Assembly: GCA_907165065.1 (NCBI GenBank)
Contig: OU015524.1
Coordinates: 60,367,295-60,431,294 of the forward strand
DNA: 64,000 nt
Reading direction: 5' to 3'
Source of the DNA: Caprimulgus europaeus
Taxonomy: Eukaryota; Chordata; Aves; Caprimulgiformes; Caprimulgidae
This document shows, piece after piece, positions 1 through 12,434 of the stretch; the first letter of the stretch is position 1; every line of letters begins with the position of its first letter. The position numbers and the translations under genes are program-made. Under the pieces are notes generated by a model. The model saw only the letters and a program-made list of their open reading frames with translations, was not told the origin of the DNA and did not search any database.

Positions 1-1465
1 GAAGACAATTCAAAAGAAGAAGCTAAATATGAATCTTTTAGCATCTTACAAGAACACTCCTAACTGAGTTAGATTTTCTTGTATGTTGTTTTATATGAAA
101 AAAAGACTGTTCCGGTTTACTTTCCTTGTATCAGGAGAGGTTTCACACACTCATTTACAGAGAGAGGCTCCCTTTTCCATCTGCAGTCTGGTACAGGACT
201 TCTTGCAATACCCCAAGTTCTTATTGTTTCCCGCAGACTGGCTTCAGCAGTGCTCACCTTATTTCATTAGCTTTTTCTATTGCCCTTTTAAATGCTGAGC
301 TCTTCCTATACATTTTGGAGAACATGCAGAGCCATCATTTTATGCAGTCATCCTTGTAATGCCTATATCCCTCGTGGATTTAGGCCTTGACATCTAAGCA
401 ACACAGTAAACAGAAAATATCAATGACTCAAAGTTCCTCACTCCAAGAGCCACTTAAATAGAGTTAATGGCCACTTAACTCCAAAGTTCACTTAAGAGTT
501 GGTGCAATTCAGTCCACATTATTCAAATTTCTTTTATCCAACACCCATTGTCTGGAAAAGGGCTGTATTCTCTTTAGTATTTCAGAGGAAAGGATTTTCA
601 GATAGGTGAATCAGGATTTTATAAAGATTGCTAACAGCTGGTAAAACATTTCAATCTGTCCCTGTTCTGTTGATATAGGCAGCTCTGAGGTAGCTAACAG
701 CCATTTTGTAATTGCAGGTGTTGACTGTGACAATTTGGAAGTCCTCTGTCAGGAAAACTTGAGTGGAGTTATATAAATCTGTGGATTTCACATTATCAAT
801 TTTGTACTTCAAAAACATTGGAAAGGTGCATGGAGATCTTCCCTGGGGTGCTCTACTGTGGAAGGCTCTGCTCTAGTAGGTCACATATCTCAGACTCTAC
901 TGCATGTGTTATCAGTCATTTCACTAAGACTAAATAATTTCTGTCCTTTTAGCCCATAGATAGCTAAAACCAAACCTGTATTCAGTGATTATTTGAGATA
1001 CTAAAATTGCTAATGCTCTTCTAAAAAATAGGATGCAAAAATTATCAGTGGGTCACATGTAACCTCAAAGATTAAAAAGAAACCCCAAAACAAACCTACT
1101 TTTGGGTGAGGAGCTCTTTTGCCATAGATATTTGTCAAAGGCCTTATGGTCTTGCAGATAATATTTCCTCTAACATTTCTAAGTAGTTAAAAAATTAGCT
1201 AAGGTATTCAGTACCTCAAAAAAAGGGCTCTTTCCTTCCCCCTCCTGCCCCTCCCTGCCTTTCCACTATCTGTTAGTAAATTACTTTGGTCTTCAGACTT
1301 ACAAGAGCTCTGCTGGACATTTTGTCACAGGAAGGACAGAATATTGCCAGTTTTCAAAAATGAGCCTAGGCTACAGAGAGACTTAAGTGCAGTGGTTCTC
1401 TATTTTGCTGTATGGTGCTAGAAGTCTTGGGAAAAAGATTTGAAAAAGAAGGCCAAGCTGAAAAA
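1..1465. other. Unique non-coding DNA
   Basis: AT-rich single-copy sequence. The short open frames here (up to 77 codons near 126-359) overlap each other in different frames and show no domain or exon-like pattern. I see no repeat family, RNA gene or promoter that I can support. Confidence 0.6.
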
Positions 1466-1477
1466 ATGCATATGCAT
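1466..1477. promoter_or_regulatory. MORE-type POU dimer palindrome, copy 1
   Basis: The 12 bases read ATGCATATGCAT, a perfect palindrome identical to the MORE element (more palindromic octamer recognition element) bound by homodimers of POU factors such as Oct-1 and Oct-4. The same 12-mer recurs 108 bp downstream. The motif identity is seen in the sequence; binding in vivo is inference. Confidence 0.4.
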
Positions 1478-1572
1478 ATTTGAAGGCTGCTCATTAATTT
1501 ATTGAATCTGGTCAAAAATATAGCATCTTTGCATTGTTATTTCTTATGTAGTGCTGTGTGATGTTGTGTGTG

Positions 1573-1586
1573 CATGCATATGCATG
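1573..1586. promoter_or_regulatory. MORE-type POU dimer palindrome, copy 2
   Basis: CATGCATATGCATG is a 14-bp perfect palindrome that contains the 12-bp MORE core at 1574-1585. It sits in a TG/TA-rich stretch, so part of its structure may come from local alternating purine-pyrimidine sequence. The exact match to copy 1 at 1466-1477 is the reason for listing it. Confidence 0.4.
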
Positions 1587-2589
1587 GATATATACATATA
1601 AAAATACATAGTTAAGAACAATTTTTTAAAGCGAAAAATAGGTTTGAAGTTCTTAATACATAAATTCCCATCTTTTTAAGAACTTACGGAGAATTTTCAG
1701 TTTTGGCAAATCCTTGGAAGAAGGACTTCTTTTTGGTTTCTTGGGGGTTTTTTTGTTTGTTTTTCATATCTAACTTAAATTATTTTACAAGTACAAATAA
1801 AGCTAACACCAAAACTCAATCTAGTCCAAATTCAACATTCCTAGAATTAGCAACCTACCTACACCAGCACCTAAATAAATGTTCTAACACTGAACTGTAC
1901 TCATGAAAATTTTCAGAATGAGTATATGGTACTCATACTGTAAATATAGTTTGCTTTATGTTCATGACAGTTTTATGGCTCCCTGTCTTATCTGAAATTG
2001 CCTCACCTCAGATTCATTGTGAAGCTGTTTTACTATAACATCATGGCAATTTTCACCAACCATTTCAGTTTATCAAGATACATTTAAATCTCCAGGAAGC
2101 TGATTAAAACCCCATCAACCTTTTGCTTTCTAGAAGTAGTCTGCACTTGCGTCCCAACAATTTCCATGAGTAAAATATACTTTTCAACATAATAAAGCTT
2201 TGAGTTAAAATAAACACAACTTACATTCCCCAGCATTATTGTTTCAAGCCTCAAAAGTTTGGGTCCATAGCTTTTTCTGTTTATAACAAGTCCTTTAGCC
2301 TTTAATAGAAATCATGATTGATAAATATATTAATTCTGATATTATGGTGCAAAACAAACAATGTGGTACAAGATCTCAGGTTAGGAAACTTTATGATGGT
2401 ATTGATTTCAGGTGAAGCCAGGTTTTATGTTTGTAAAACACTGGGATGAGCTAATTTCCCTACTTTGAAATATTTTTTCTCTTGTTTTTTTCTCTGTACC
2501 AATTTACTGAAGTATGTACAGAGGACATTGGCCAAAAGCCTGAAGTTGTGTGTGCGTGCACAAACAGGTATATAAAGTACAAACATGTC

Positions 2590-2646
2590 TGTACATATAT
2601 GTATCTATATATGTATGCATATATATGTATGTGTATATATACAAAT
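2590..2646. repeat. TATG/TA-rich low-complexity stretch
   Basis: Alternating pyrimidine-purine sequence made of TATG, TATA and GTAT words without a single clean period. It is a decayed dinucleotide/tetranucleotide microsatellite. Short open frames that cross it are not meaningful. Confidence 0.7.
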
Positions 2647-2964
2647 AAATGCCCTGTGGACTTTCAATGATATAGAAATTTCCAAATTGACAAGTAGTCT
2701 CATATATTATATGTAGTTTGTAATAAATTAGATGTTATGTGTATAGTATATCTTTTATATTTAATATGAAATAAATGTACAATATACAGGTATAAAATAT
2801 GTATGCCACATATATATGTAAAAGTGCATTTTTCTCTCTCTTGATAGAAAATCAATTGTTTATTTCCTTGAAACACCTGTCTTTTCCAATAAAATCCTAT
2901 GTAATAGCAACTGTCTTTAAAAATACACGATTTCTGTCATAAACTATCATACGTAATACATAAT

Positions 2965-2985
2965 GGGGGGTGGGGTGGGGTGTGG
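2965..2985 (+). repeat. G-rich tract (G6-T-G4-T-G4)
   Basis: Three G runs of 6, 4 and 4 separated by single T, followed by TGTGG. It has three runs of at least three G plus a GG, so it falls just short of the usual four-run G-quadruplex rule. Confidence 0.6.
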
Positions 2986-3105
2986 AATCCCCAGTAAAAC
3001 CATTGTTGCCATAATTCAGAATCAGTTTGTTGGAGGCTTAACTGCTTTCAGCTTTGCCTTGGGCCATTAACTAACAAACCAACCATTAACTGCTAGTAAT
3101 GACCA

Positions 3106-3122
3106 TTTTTTTTTTTTTTTTT
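3106..3122. repeat. T17 homopolymer followed by CCCAG
   Basis: Seventeen T are followed directly by CCCAG. It may be a plain homopolymer or the poly(A) tail of an old minus-strand retroposed copy. It also resembles a splice acceptor, but no exon is recognisable downstream. Confidence 0.7.
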
Positions 3123-3518
3123 CCCAGAGATTATTGCTTAATTGAACTCCTGTGCTGTGTTGGTTATTTTTATGCCATCTCACAATGACTATGCATTACT
3201 GCAGTTTCCTAGTATACCAACCACCTACTGAAATAAATAAGATAAGTGTTGGAGAATTGGATCTTTCACTGTATATACTATTTAAAATACATTACTCTAA
3301 TGAACAGCTTTGATGTAGCAGACGTGCTTTTTCATTTTTCCTGTTCTCCAGAGCATATGCATCAAGTAACTTAGATGCAGAATTAATGCGTGCTTCTGTT
3401 CAGTAATGTACACAATGTCAAGGCACTGTATTAGTAAGCTGTGTTATGTATTCATTTGGGTAAGACACATTTGATTATTAGCATTCTGTTCTTCAGCAAC
3501 AAGCCACATGTGCTGTCT

Positions 3519-3532
3519 GTTGCCATGGCAAT
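3519..3532. promoter_or_regulatory. Near-perfect RFX X-box
   Basis: GTTGCCATGGCAAT matches the palindromic X-box of RFX factors (GTNRCC, short spacer, RGYAAC) at 11 of 12 half-site positions; only the last base differs. The surrounding 3.48-3.62 kb looks like unique sequence with no repeat signature. The site is a motif match only; use as an enhancer is inference. Confidence 0.35.
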
Positions 3533-3622
3533 AAATTAGGAAGGATAACCTGACTACTTATCAATTTTTATTAGTGCAATCATCCTACCTGCTTAACCCC
3601 TCAGTAACAGTAGCATATTTAA

Positions 3623-6600
3623 GCACCACTGATAAAATCTATGCAACTCTGGGGGTGTGAGCTAATAGGGTGGGGAGGAAGCCAAGGTACAGTGGAGAAG
3701 AGGGAGAGAAACAATGACTTACAACATGACGCTGATGTAATTCATTAGCATTACAGGATCAAAAATATTAATGTTTCTGAGGATCTTAGCACAGTGGGAA
3801 GAGATGAAAATAAATGCAAAAACTTAAGACAGATAAAATGAAAAGTGTTTCTCTCCTGCTGTGTTTAAAGCAGTGTGTGTAAATGCATATGTTAAACTAT
3901 AAACCTGCATAAATGGAATCAAAACATTTACTTGTTAAATGTTAAGGAACATCATATACTACTAAATATATCCTTTAAAGTTGAAGTGAATGAACTCATA
4001 AGAACATCAGTATGATTTTCTCTAATATATTAAAATGATATTACTATTTGTCTGTGACTTTTAAGACTACTGCTAATACCCTTTCAATTATCATCCATAG
4101 AAAAATCAATTATTCTGTAGTACTCAGAAATGTGAATAAGTTTCCCATTCATTCCAAGACCTTCCTGGGATCAAAATAAAAGCTACAATAGATTTATTCT
4201 GAAGTATCTCATTTTGATCTAAAGATCTGAATGTTCCTGCAGAGCTAAGTGTCATTAATCTATGTTTGATTGTTGTAAGGCCTAAAATTTAAATCTCAAT
4301 ATTAGCCTTAATATTACTCCTGGGTTTGGACACTCAAAAAAAAAAAAAGTCTTGCAAATCAAATATTGTTTGTTTTAATGAAGCATTGTATGTCATTGGT
4401 GTTAAATCAGGTTGTGAATGCACAGCACAACAGCGAAGACTGGACAGGGACCTCCTCGGACCTGCTCTCTATATGGATACCCTTGCTGGGAGGAGACATG
4501 CCCTGCTCTGCTTTTGGATTCCAGTATGACCCCATCCATTGCCTCAGTCTTACTATCATTCCTTCACTGTCCACAGGATTTGAGTTGTCAAATTAAACTG
4601 TACATCTGTTAGCATGGCATCATCAGGTTGGTAAAAGGCTATCAGTTCAAAACTTTTCCAAAGACTTAGAAAGAAAAGGAAATATTCTACACAAATTACT
4701 CCTTACTTCAGCTCAGCTATATTAACACAACACTTTCCAAAACACCTAAATCCTGCACTTAAAAGGGTACCAACTCTCATATTTTTAGGAGCCATGGGGA
4801 ATATGAAAAGAGTTTGATGTCTTCTGGAGAAAAGGAAACATCAAACTGTCTGGCATGACAGAGGAAAAGCCCCATCTCCTGCGGTTGAGAAGTTTCTCCA
4901 AGGGGCAAACCTCTTCCCTTACCCCTTCACTGGTACCTGCTGCTCTCACTGTGGAAGATGAGGGGCCACCATGTGCAGGCTGCACTTTCTTTCCCACCAT
5001 GATCTTCCTTCACTCTCCTCTGTGAATTAAAAACACCCGCCAGGAGTGGCAAAGCTGCCAGTGGAACTGACATGATGTGGCAGTGACACTGAGAGGAAGG
5101 GCCTAGGATAGGGGCTGAAGGGGAGACAAGGCAGGGAGCAAGAGAGACTTTAAGAGTTTGGGGCAGGAACTACTGCTGTGAGAGGAACAAGTAGATACAG
5201 TATTTGAAGCAAACTGAGCTGTGACAAAATAGGACATCTGGAAGAACTAATATCTTTTTTATTTATTACTCATCACTACACGAATTGTCAAAGAAAGTTA
5301 AAATAAATCACAGTTAAAATCAATATATACCTCTAAATCATCTGAAATTTTTTAATCTGGGAGCAAGTTGGACAATCTGGTGCTTAAGTTTCTACCTAAA
5401 ATGAGGGACAGTCTTCATTTTGGTACTTAAAAACAGTGAGTTATATAAGCGTAAAGTCTCTGCACTTTCAGTGACAAAAAAAACTCTCCAGGCATGTTTG
5501 ACAAGTAGTCTCAGGGTCAGAATATTTTTCCCCACAACATTTTAAATGTTAAAATAAACCTGTGCATTGTGAACTAATTCGGTTTAGAAAAAATATTTGA
5601 AATTCACTTTACAATCAACAGTGAGCTTATAATCAGATATGACAAATATTTTTCTCCACAATGCCAAACCACCACCTTGACCAAGCCAAGGCTAGCTGAT
5701 AGTTTAGAAGTTTTGATTTATGAAAGAGCAGGGTAGCCACTGGCCACAAACTCTGTGCATGCATGTGTGTGTGCATTCAGTAGTAACAACAGGATCAGGT
5801 AAATCTGGGGGTGTTCTCATTGTGCCTCCTGTTCTTTGCAAGACTCTAAGCTTTCTGAAGGAAAATACTTTGTTCAAACCTCAGATTGTCACTATGCTTT
5901 CCACACCCAAGAAGATGATGTTAAGATGATCCATTTAATTCCCATAGTTGAAGATATATTTTCAATAGAGCCTGACAATGGTCCCCAACATCAAAGTTCA
6001 AACTGAACTGAAGGATTACTCACTCTTTCCGTTCCAGACATGGTCTGAAAAAGAAACAAGGCATTACTATAAATCTGTCCATTGACAGATTTCCAAACAG
6101 GGCTGCTGTTTGTGCAGACCTCTCTGGAATGAATCTTGTGCAAACAGACTTTCACAAGTTGGAAGCTGAACAAATCCCAACATTGTTACCTCCCAAAAAG
6201 CTCAACCTTCCCAGTCAACATCTTCAGTAGAAAGAGGAGTTGTAAAACTCTGTATCCTCCGAGACTGTTTCCAATAAACTGTAACAGCAGTGTGAATCTA
6301 ATTAATATACCCAAGAGCATTTATAAATGTCAGGTTTTGAGCATAAAGCTATTGTCAGTAGCAGGTACCACTTTAATGACTGGAGTTTTCCCAGTCTACA
6401 CATTAATAGATACTGATTGAATTAAAATGGGATTGGAACAGCAATAGATGTGTATTCAAGTTACTTAGTCTCAATGTCGCACTGGAGTCCAATAACATGC
6501 TCCCATGGGTTTGGCACAGGCTGTGAGAAGGCACACATGTCTTCTCATAGCCCATCACAAGCATAGATTTACATGCAAATCAAAGACATCACAAAAACAG

Positions 6601-7460
6601 ATACCAGGATGCCACTAGATGCTGTAGAAGACTTCTGTCTTTGTATTCAAGCAGTCAACAAATGTTTTTTGGCATCAGAATATCAGACAAAGGACACAAT
6701 AGTGTTATCCTGAATATGACAGGTAAGGCTCAGTTTTGAAGACAAGTTCTTCAAAAAGGAAGGGGGAAAAGGCAATTTATCTAAAAGCCAATCTTCTGTC
6801 ATCTTGAACTGACACCTGGTGATTTAATTCATAAACCAAAGTAACATTACTGTGGAAAAAAATGAAGAGCAGAAGCTAATCACGTAAAGGTAAGACTGTT
6901 AAATAAATAAATATGGGCCACACATTAGTTCACCTGTGTGTAACTGTAGGAAACAAAGCTTTCTTTTGCTGCTCAGTCCCAGCTATTTTTAGACTAGGCA
7001 GAACTTTATAGGGAAAAATGGCTCTTTCCATATGAAGACAAGACTATGCAAAACAGAGAAGTTCTCTCCCTGCTTCATTCTTGCAGCTGGAAGGACAATT
7101 TCTGTTGAAGGTGTTGCACCAGCACCGTAGCAGATCACTCCTGCCTCAACAGTAACAATAAATCAGACAAGTGGCTGTGAGTGACATTCTGTTCCAGTCC
7201 CATTTTGGGACCAAAAAGCATTCCTGGGAAGGTAATAAAAAGACAATTTCTCTCTAAATAAATAAACAATCTTCTGTGAAATGTGTCTATTGTGTTTCTT
7301 TTTTTCCATCTTCTGATTCCAGAATGATTACCTATTTGCTGAAGAGCTTAACTGAACACAACATATCCATGGGATGCAGGCAGTACAGAGGCAGGAGAGA
7401 GAGAGACTATAGAACAGGTAAGTTTGCAGAGGAAGACTTCTACAGGACGGATACATATCC
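3623..7460. other. Unique non-coding DNA
   Basis: No gene, RNA or mobile element recognised. The interval has mildly GC-richer patches (4.4-4.6 and 4.8-5.2 kb) and a consensus MEF2-like decamer CTATTTTTAG at 6983-6992, which is expected by chance at this base composition. The open frame at 6136-6420 (94 codons) has no recognisable domain. Confidence 0.6.
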
Positions 7461-7472
7461 TATATATATTTA

Positions 7473-7503
<31 letters not shown>
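7461..7503. repeat. (TA)n microsatellite
   Basis: A run of TA dinucleotides, about ten uninterrupted copies in the centre with ATTT and ACAT interruptions on either side. It is able to extrude as a cruciform. A frame reading Tyr-Ile repeats through it is an artefact. Confidence 0.9.
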
Positions 7504-10500
7504 TCTTCTATGACATTTTTGAAGTTTTTTTTCTGCAGGAAGTATTAAAAGTTCAGTCCTCAGTTCATTTTACACAACTCAGCCGTAAGAATCAATTCAA
7601 CATTCCCAGTGTCTGGGTTCTAGCAAAGAAGAAAGTTCAGTAAGAAAAAAATAATAAAAACAAAAATCAAAGACACTGAGAGTTACAACTGGTGAACAAA
7701 AACCCAAATCTCTGTCCAATTTAACACCACTGCAATTAAAATATCGCACAGAGAGCTGTTTGTTTATTTGAACTGTGTTTCCTTTCTCTAACAAAAGCAG
7801 ACAATGTGGTGGAGAAGTCAGAGCTACAGAAATTCTCTGACAGGAGAAAGTTTTCAGTAATGACAGTTCAGACATGTTTTTAAAAAATGACTAGCACACA
7901 GAGCAACATGCATGCTTTCTAGCTGATCTTATGTCTTACGTCCCTTGCTCTGTGGCTTACACTTTACCACAGCCACTACACAGCTTTTTGCTGTTTTCAC
8001 AAGTAAGAAGTTAGCTAATGGCCAAGCCTGGGGGAAGGGTTATGGCCACAGAATTCTCTAGAGGCACAAAAACTCATGAGCTTGACAGATGGTTTTATTC
8101 ATTCTTACTTCTCTGTTCATACTGTACAATTGTGATTCTTTTTCACTGTTCCTTTTAGGCTATTGTCAGCTCTCTTCTGGCTCCTTAAATAAATCCCCAG
8201 CTAAACCCAAAGTATAAAGACTGTACATTTTTTTCTCTGAACTGTAAGTGTATTTGTGATGCTATTACTTCTCCAAGACCCATTATTTTTCTGTCTTTAA
8301 TTTATACAGTTTTTACAGAGAAATCATAAGGTGCGCAGACAAGTAGCCAGATGTGGAAGTTGTGATTCTGTATAAGTATTAGATATATTGTGATTGACTA
8401 CTCAGACTAGCAAATAGCAAGAATTCAGAACTCAAGAGAGACATACCTATATGATGTGAGAGCAGAATACTTAGCCAAATATTTAAGACACACAGTTTTG
8501 CTTAATCCTAACACAGTTTACAAGGTTGTTCCCCAAGCTCCAAAACAAAGGAAACAAAGCTTCCTATGGATATTGGTCTAAGAAGTTATAACCTATTCTT
8601 GAAACTTTTCCAAAGTTGAGAATTCATAAAATATTTCTACTGAGCATGGTGTCTTATAAAGGCTGAATTCACAGTGTAGTTTTTCCTACAGTTGGAAGGG
8701 AATTGATACCCATCTTTTACCCTCTTACCAACTTTCACAAAATCCTACAAGAACTTAATAATCTGCATAAATTTTACTCTTCAGTCAAATTTGATTGTAA
8801 TCAGAAAATTAAATCAAATTTTTTCTGTAGGTGTTAGGGACAAGCGGCCTGACAGCTTTGATATGTGTATGCAGTTACATGCAGCCACACATACGGCATA
8901 ACCATGTAAGCCTTGTTTTCTTATGAAACCAGAGTATAAAATAAATGTATATTTGGCCAACTGGGCTTAATAGTTTCTGTACCTGTCAACAAGTGTTTTC
9001 CCCTAAGGTTGGACAGATTGGAAATACAAACTTTGCAGTGTTAATAAATCTAGACTGTGAAGGGCAAAAGACAATCCAGGAAGGGAATTAATTTCAAGGT
9101 TCAAGACTCTTCTGCTGACATAAGAACACCAGTAACATCTCATTTTTACTGAGGAAACTTCAGTCTAGTTCCCTCAGCTGTACGAAGCTGTGGGAGTGGC
9201 AAGCTGGACGAGGTATTACATCTCAAAACAGTACCTAGCTGCTGAAAACTTTATAATGTAAAAATAAAACCTGGAAATGCTTTCCAAAACAAATAGCCAT
9301 TCATTCTCATTTTTAACAGCAGCAGCATGAACACCACATTTACCATTTTCAGTATGCAAGGGACCTGGACAATCACTGAATGCTGTGTGAGAGGTGTTGC
9401 AAAGATACCAGCTGGAGTAGCATGCTCCGATCTGAGAAGAAAGAGGAAAACTAACTCTATCAGAAGAAAGGTTAAACAAATAAGGAAAAAAAGCTTGAGC
9501 TGTTTAGCTTAATGAAGCAAATACTGAGCAGGGCCATGGCTACAATACATAACTGAATCAAGATGGACAGGTATTTAAGCTAAAGGACATTGTCAACATA
9601 AGGCCATTCATCCACGGTTAAAATTAAGCTTGCTGTTTTCCAGCTGTAAGAACACCAAAATTCTCAATGGCCTCCCTCTATAGACAGTGTTTTTTAAAAG
9701 GTTAGCTTTACTTGACAATTGATCTGTTTATGAGATTTTATTACATCCTTGCCTGAAAAGAGATTGAATGTGAAGGTGCAGGTGGTGTTCCAAAGTCTTA
9801 TCTTCCTGTGAAACCTTATGTATTCTTGCATTACTGGTATCTAAATGCAGCAGGACAAACACACAACTGAAAGCCTGAGGGATATTTTCAGAAAGAGAAA
9901 TTGTCCAGTTCTTACAGTGTTATTTTCTATTTTTAAACTCCAAAGAGGAAGAAAAAGCATCCCCTTCTCACCCTGCCTGTAACTCTGTGTTGCAAACAAT
10001 TAGTACCTCCCCTCCAGAGATGCAAATATTACTTCATCCAAGTCTTCAGACCAGTTCTCCATTCTATCATTATAATTTCCCTTTAACTTTTGAAAGGTGT
10101 GATCTTTTAGAGAACATCTCCAGTTGTGGTTGTTTCTAATTATTATTCTAAAGAATGCAAACTACCAACACTTCTGTCTATATGCTCACTTTTGTCATTT
10201 TATCAAGCACATTTTTTCCAGTTACTGTCCTAAAAGCCTCAGTAAATTCATAATATATTCACTGTGAAAATTAAAATCCTACTGCTTGCAAAAGTGTTAT
10301 GGTTTAGTGTTTGAGAGTCTGATCTTTGCAGAGCAGTATAACGAACTCGGTGAAGTCAAGAAGTCTGTTTCCCAGCTCAAAGGCAGAACCAATTATACTC
10401 CAGTTTTGATATGACTGATGAGTTTTTTATCCTCAATTCCCAAATTTTGATCCTATTCAAGTTAGCAATCATCAAGTTGACATTAGTGTCTTAGAGTTAA

Positions 10501-12308
10501 ACAAAAATTTAAACAAATTATTTCATTTGTGAGCATTAAAGCTCTTATGATGATTGCTAAATCAATATTAAACAAGCTGGAAACATTTAAGTTCTACCCA
10601 CCAGAGATGCAAGTTAAAATATTCTGTTATAATACACAGGTAGCCATAGATCTACATTCATCCATTATAATTAATAATATTAAGACATAGTATATGATTT
10701 AGCTCAAGTATGTAATTTTATTATTCTTCCAGATTCCTCAATAGTGCAGAGATACAAAGTTGTCTATTTTTAAATAAAAGGTTAAACTCCTGGCCTTTTA
10801 GCTATGTGTATGTATGGCTTTTTGAAGAAGTGTGAACTAAATAGCCTGCTGAAATATTGCATTTCAAAAGACCAGGAATGGGCAGAAGTGGTAAGAGTCC
10901 TTATTATACATGAACTAGATGAGCACTCCAGCTGCATTCTGCTTTCAATTACTTTTGAATCACCCCTAATCCCTGGAACTAAAATGTGATTCAGAGAGGA
11001 AAACACAGTTTGAATTCTGTATTTAAGTAAGAGAGAGAAAAGTCAACAGATAGAAAAACAATGTCAAAAAGGCATTTTTAGACAAAGTATTACTAAGTTA
11101 GACTGAAGCACGAGTGTTCTTCATGTCCCAGGCTAAGATTATAAGATGTCTGCCTGAGCTTTTTCTTAATAACAATGTTGTGAACCCAGACTTTTTTTAA
11201 AAATAGAAGTTTGTTCTTTTTTCAAGAAAACAATGAACTGTTTTGGAACAGATGTACAGAACTCAGTGAGATGACTCATCAGCTGTGCTTAGTTACAGTG
11301 GCTTTATCCGTGAACGCATATAGATGAAAAGCCACTCAAGAGAGTTCGTAAAAGAACAGCCCATCTACTGAGAGCTAATCACACTGGGCTATTCTTGGAG
11401 GAACACGGTGTTTGTACGTAATGCCAACAGTTACCAGTTATTGCCTCTGCTTGGAAAAATGAATAGATCTGTGCAGTTATTTAATGGTACTCTCTGGGAA
11501 GACTCTGTTTAAAATACTGGAACCTGTAATTGTCTGACACTGACCTGATCCAGCAACTGAGCACTCTGCAGTGTGAAGGTACATCTGCTTAACTTAAGCT
11601 CATTTTCTCCACAGGAGACATTTAGTGTCTGGCATACTAACAGGAATATTATAACATGTCTTTTGCAGAAGGTTGCATTAAATTGAAGAAAATGGATTAA
11701 AATCTGCATTTAAATGCCAGCTATTTGCATGGAATCTGCTTTATGAGGGAATGATAGATACCCCATCAGATTTCTACCGATGTTAAAAAAAGACACCAAC
11801 CTTAAACATAAGGAATGTAGGGGTGAATCATACCCTTATAACCAAGATAAGCATTACTGTCTCATTCCCTCTGATGTACAAATTCAGAGGAATTTAGTGT
11901 AGAAATTTTTGTTTCACAAGTGAGTACTGGTAACATTAAAAAAAGAACAAAATGAAACATCTTTACTAGTAAATCCATAATTTTATTTTCAAATCAAACA
12001 ATTCAATTTTTAGATAAAAGATCTCTTTTGTGACAGTTACTGAAAAGTTGGTGCATCACCTTTAAAGTCCTTCAAAGTAAAATACAGTACCTGTACATTA
12101 TATGTCTTTCTTAACAGATGTAAAGCAAATTGTATGGATTTGAAGGAGGACATATGGTAAAAGACAGGCAAAGAAATTTGTATGATTTATTCATATAATT
12201 TTGAAGTAGCATATTTAAAATCTCATCCCATTAACATCCATTGCCCACCTAATTACTATAAGTAATTGACAGCTCTCATTAAGAAGAGACAAAACTAAAG
12301 GGAATTAA
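7504..12308. other. Unique non-coding DNA
   Basis: AT-rich sequence without recognised genes or repeat families. Open frames are all below 95 codons, overlap one another on both strands and have no domain signatures. Confidence 0.6.
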
Positions 12309-12434
12309 GGTCTTGATCTTGCAATTGGATTTCCATGAGCCAATGCCTTCATTGTGTGGAGCCTCGTTGGCATATGTGGGCTTACTCTGGATACAGGAGT
12401 CCATCTGTGCAAATGTTATTGCAAGATCAGGGCC
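12309..12434. mobile_element. Ancient palindromic MITE-like element
   Basis: About 126 bp bounded by inverted terminal repeats. The left arm 12309-12324 and the reverse complement of the right arm 12419-12434 agree at 14 of 16 bases and share the core GATCTTGCAAT. An inner stretch reads GTGTGGAGCCTCGTTGG. Both features resemble, from memory, a non-autonomous DNA transposon common in turtles and crocodilians, with termini reading like TGATCCTGCAA and an inner GGCTCC palindrome. A bird copy would be a fossil from early sauropsid or amniote history. The arms are seen directly; the family assignment is recalled, not searched. Confidence 0.55.

Noticed and set aside
4966..5030. Kozak-like GCCACCATG start
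   Set aside because: Opens a frame of only about 20 codons with no domain.
6983..6992. Consensus MEF2 decamer
   Set aside because: Degenerate AT-rich motif, expected several times in 64 kb of AT-rich DNA.
7276..7548. 90-codon frame with Tyr-Ile repeats
   Set aside because: Half of it is the (TA)n microsatellite; the rest has no domain.
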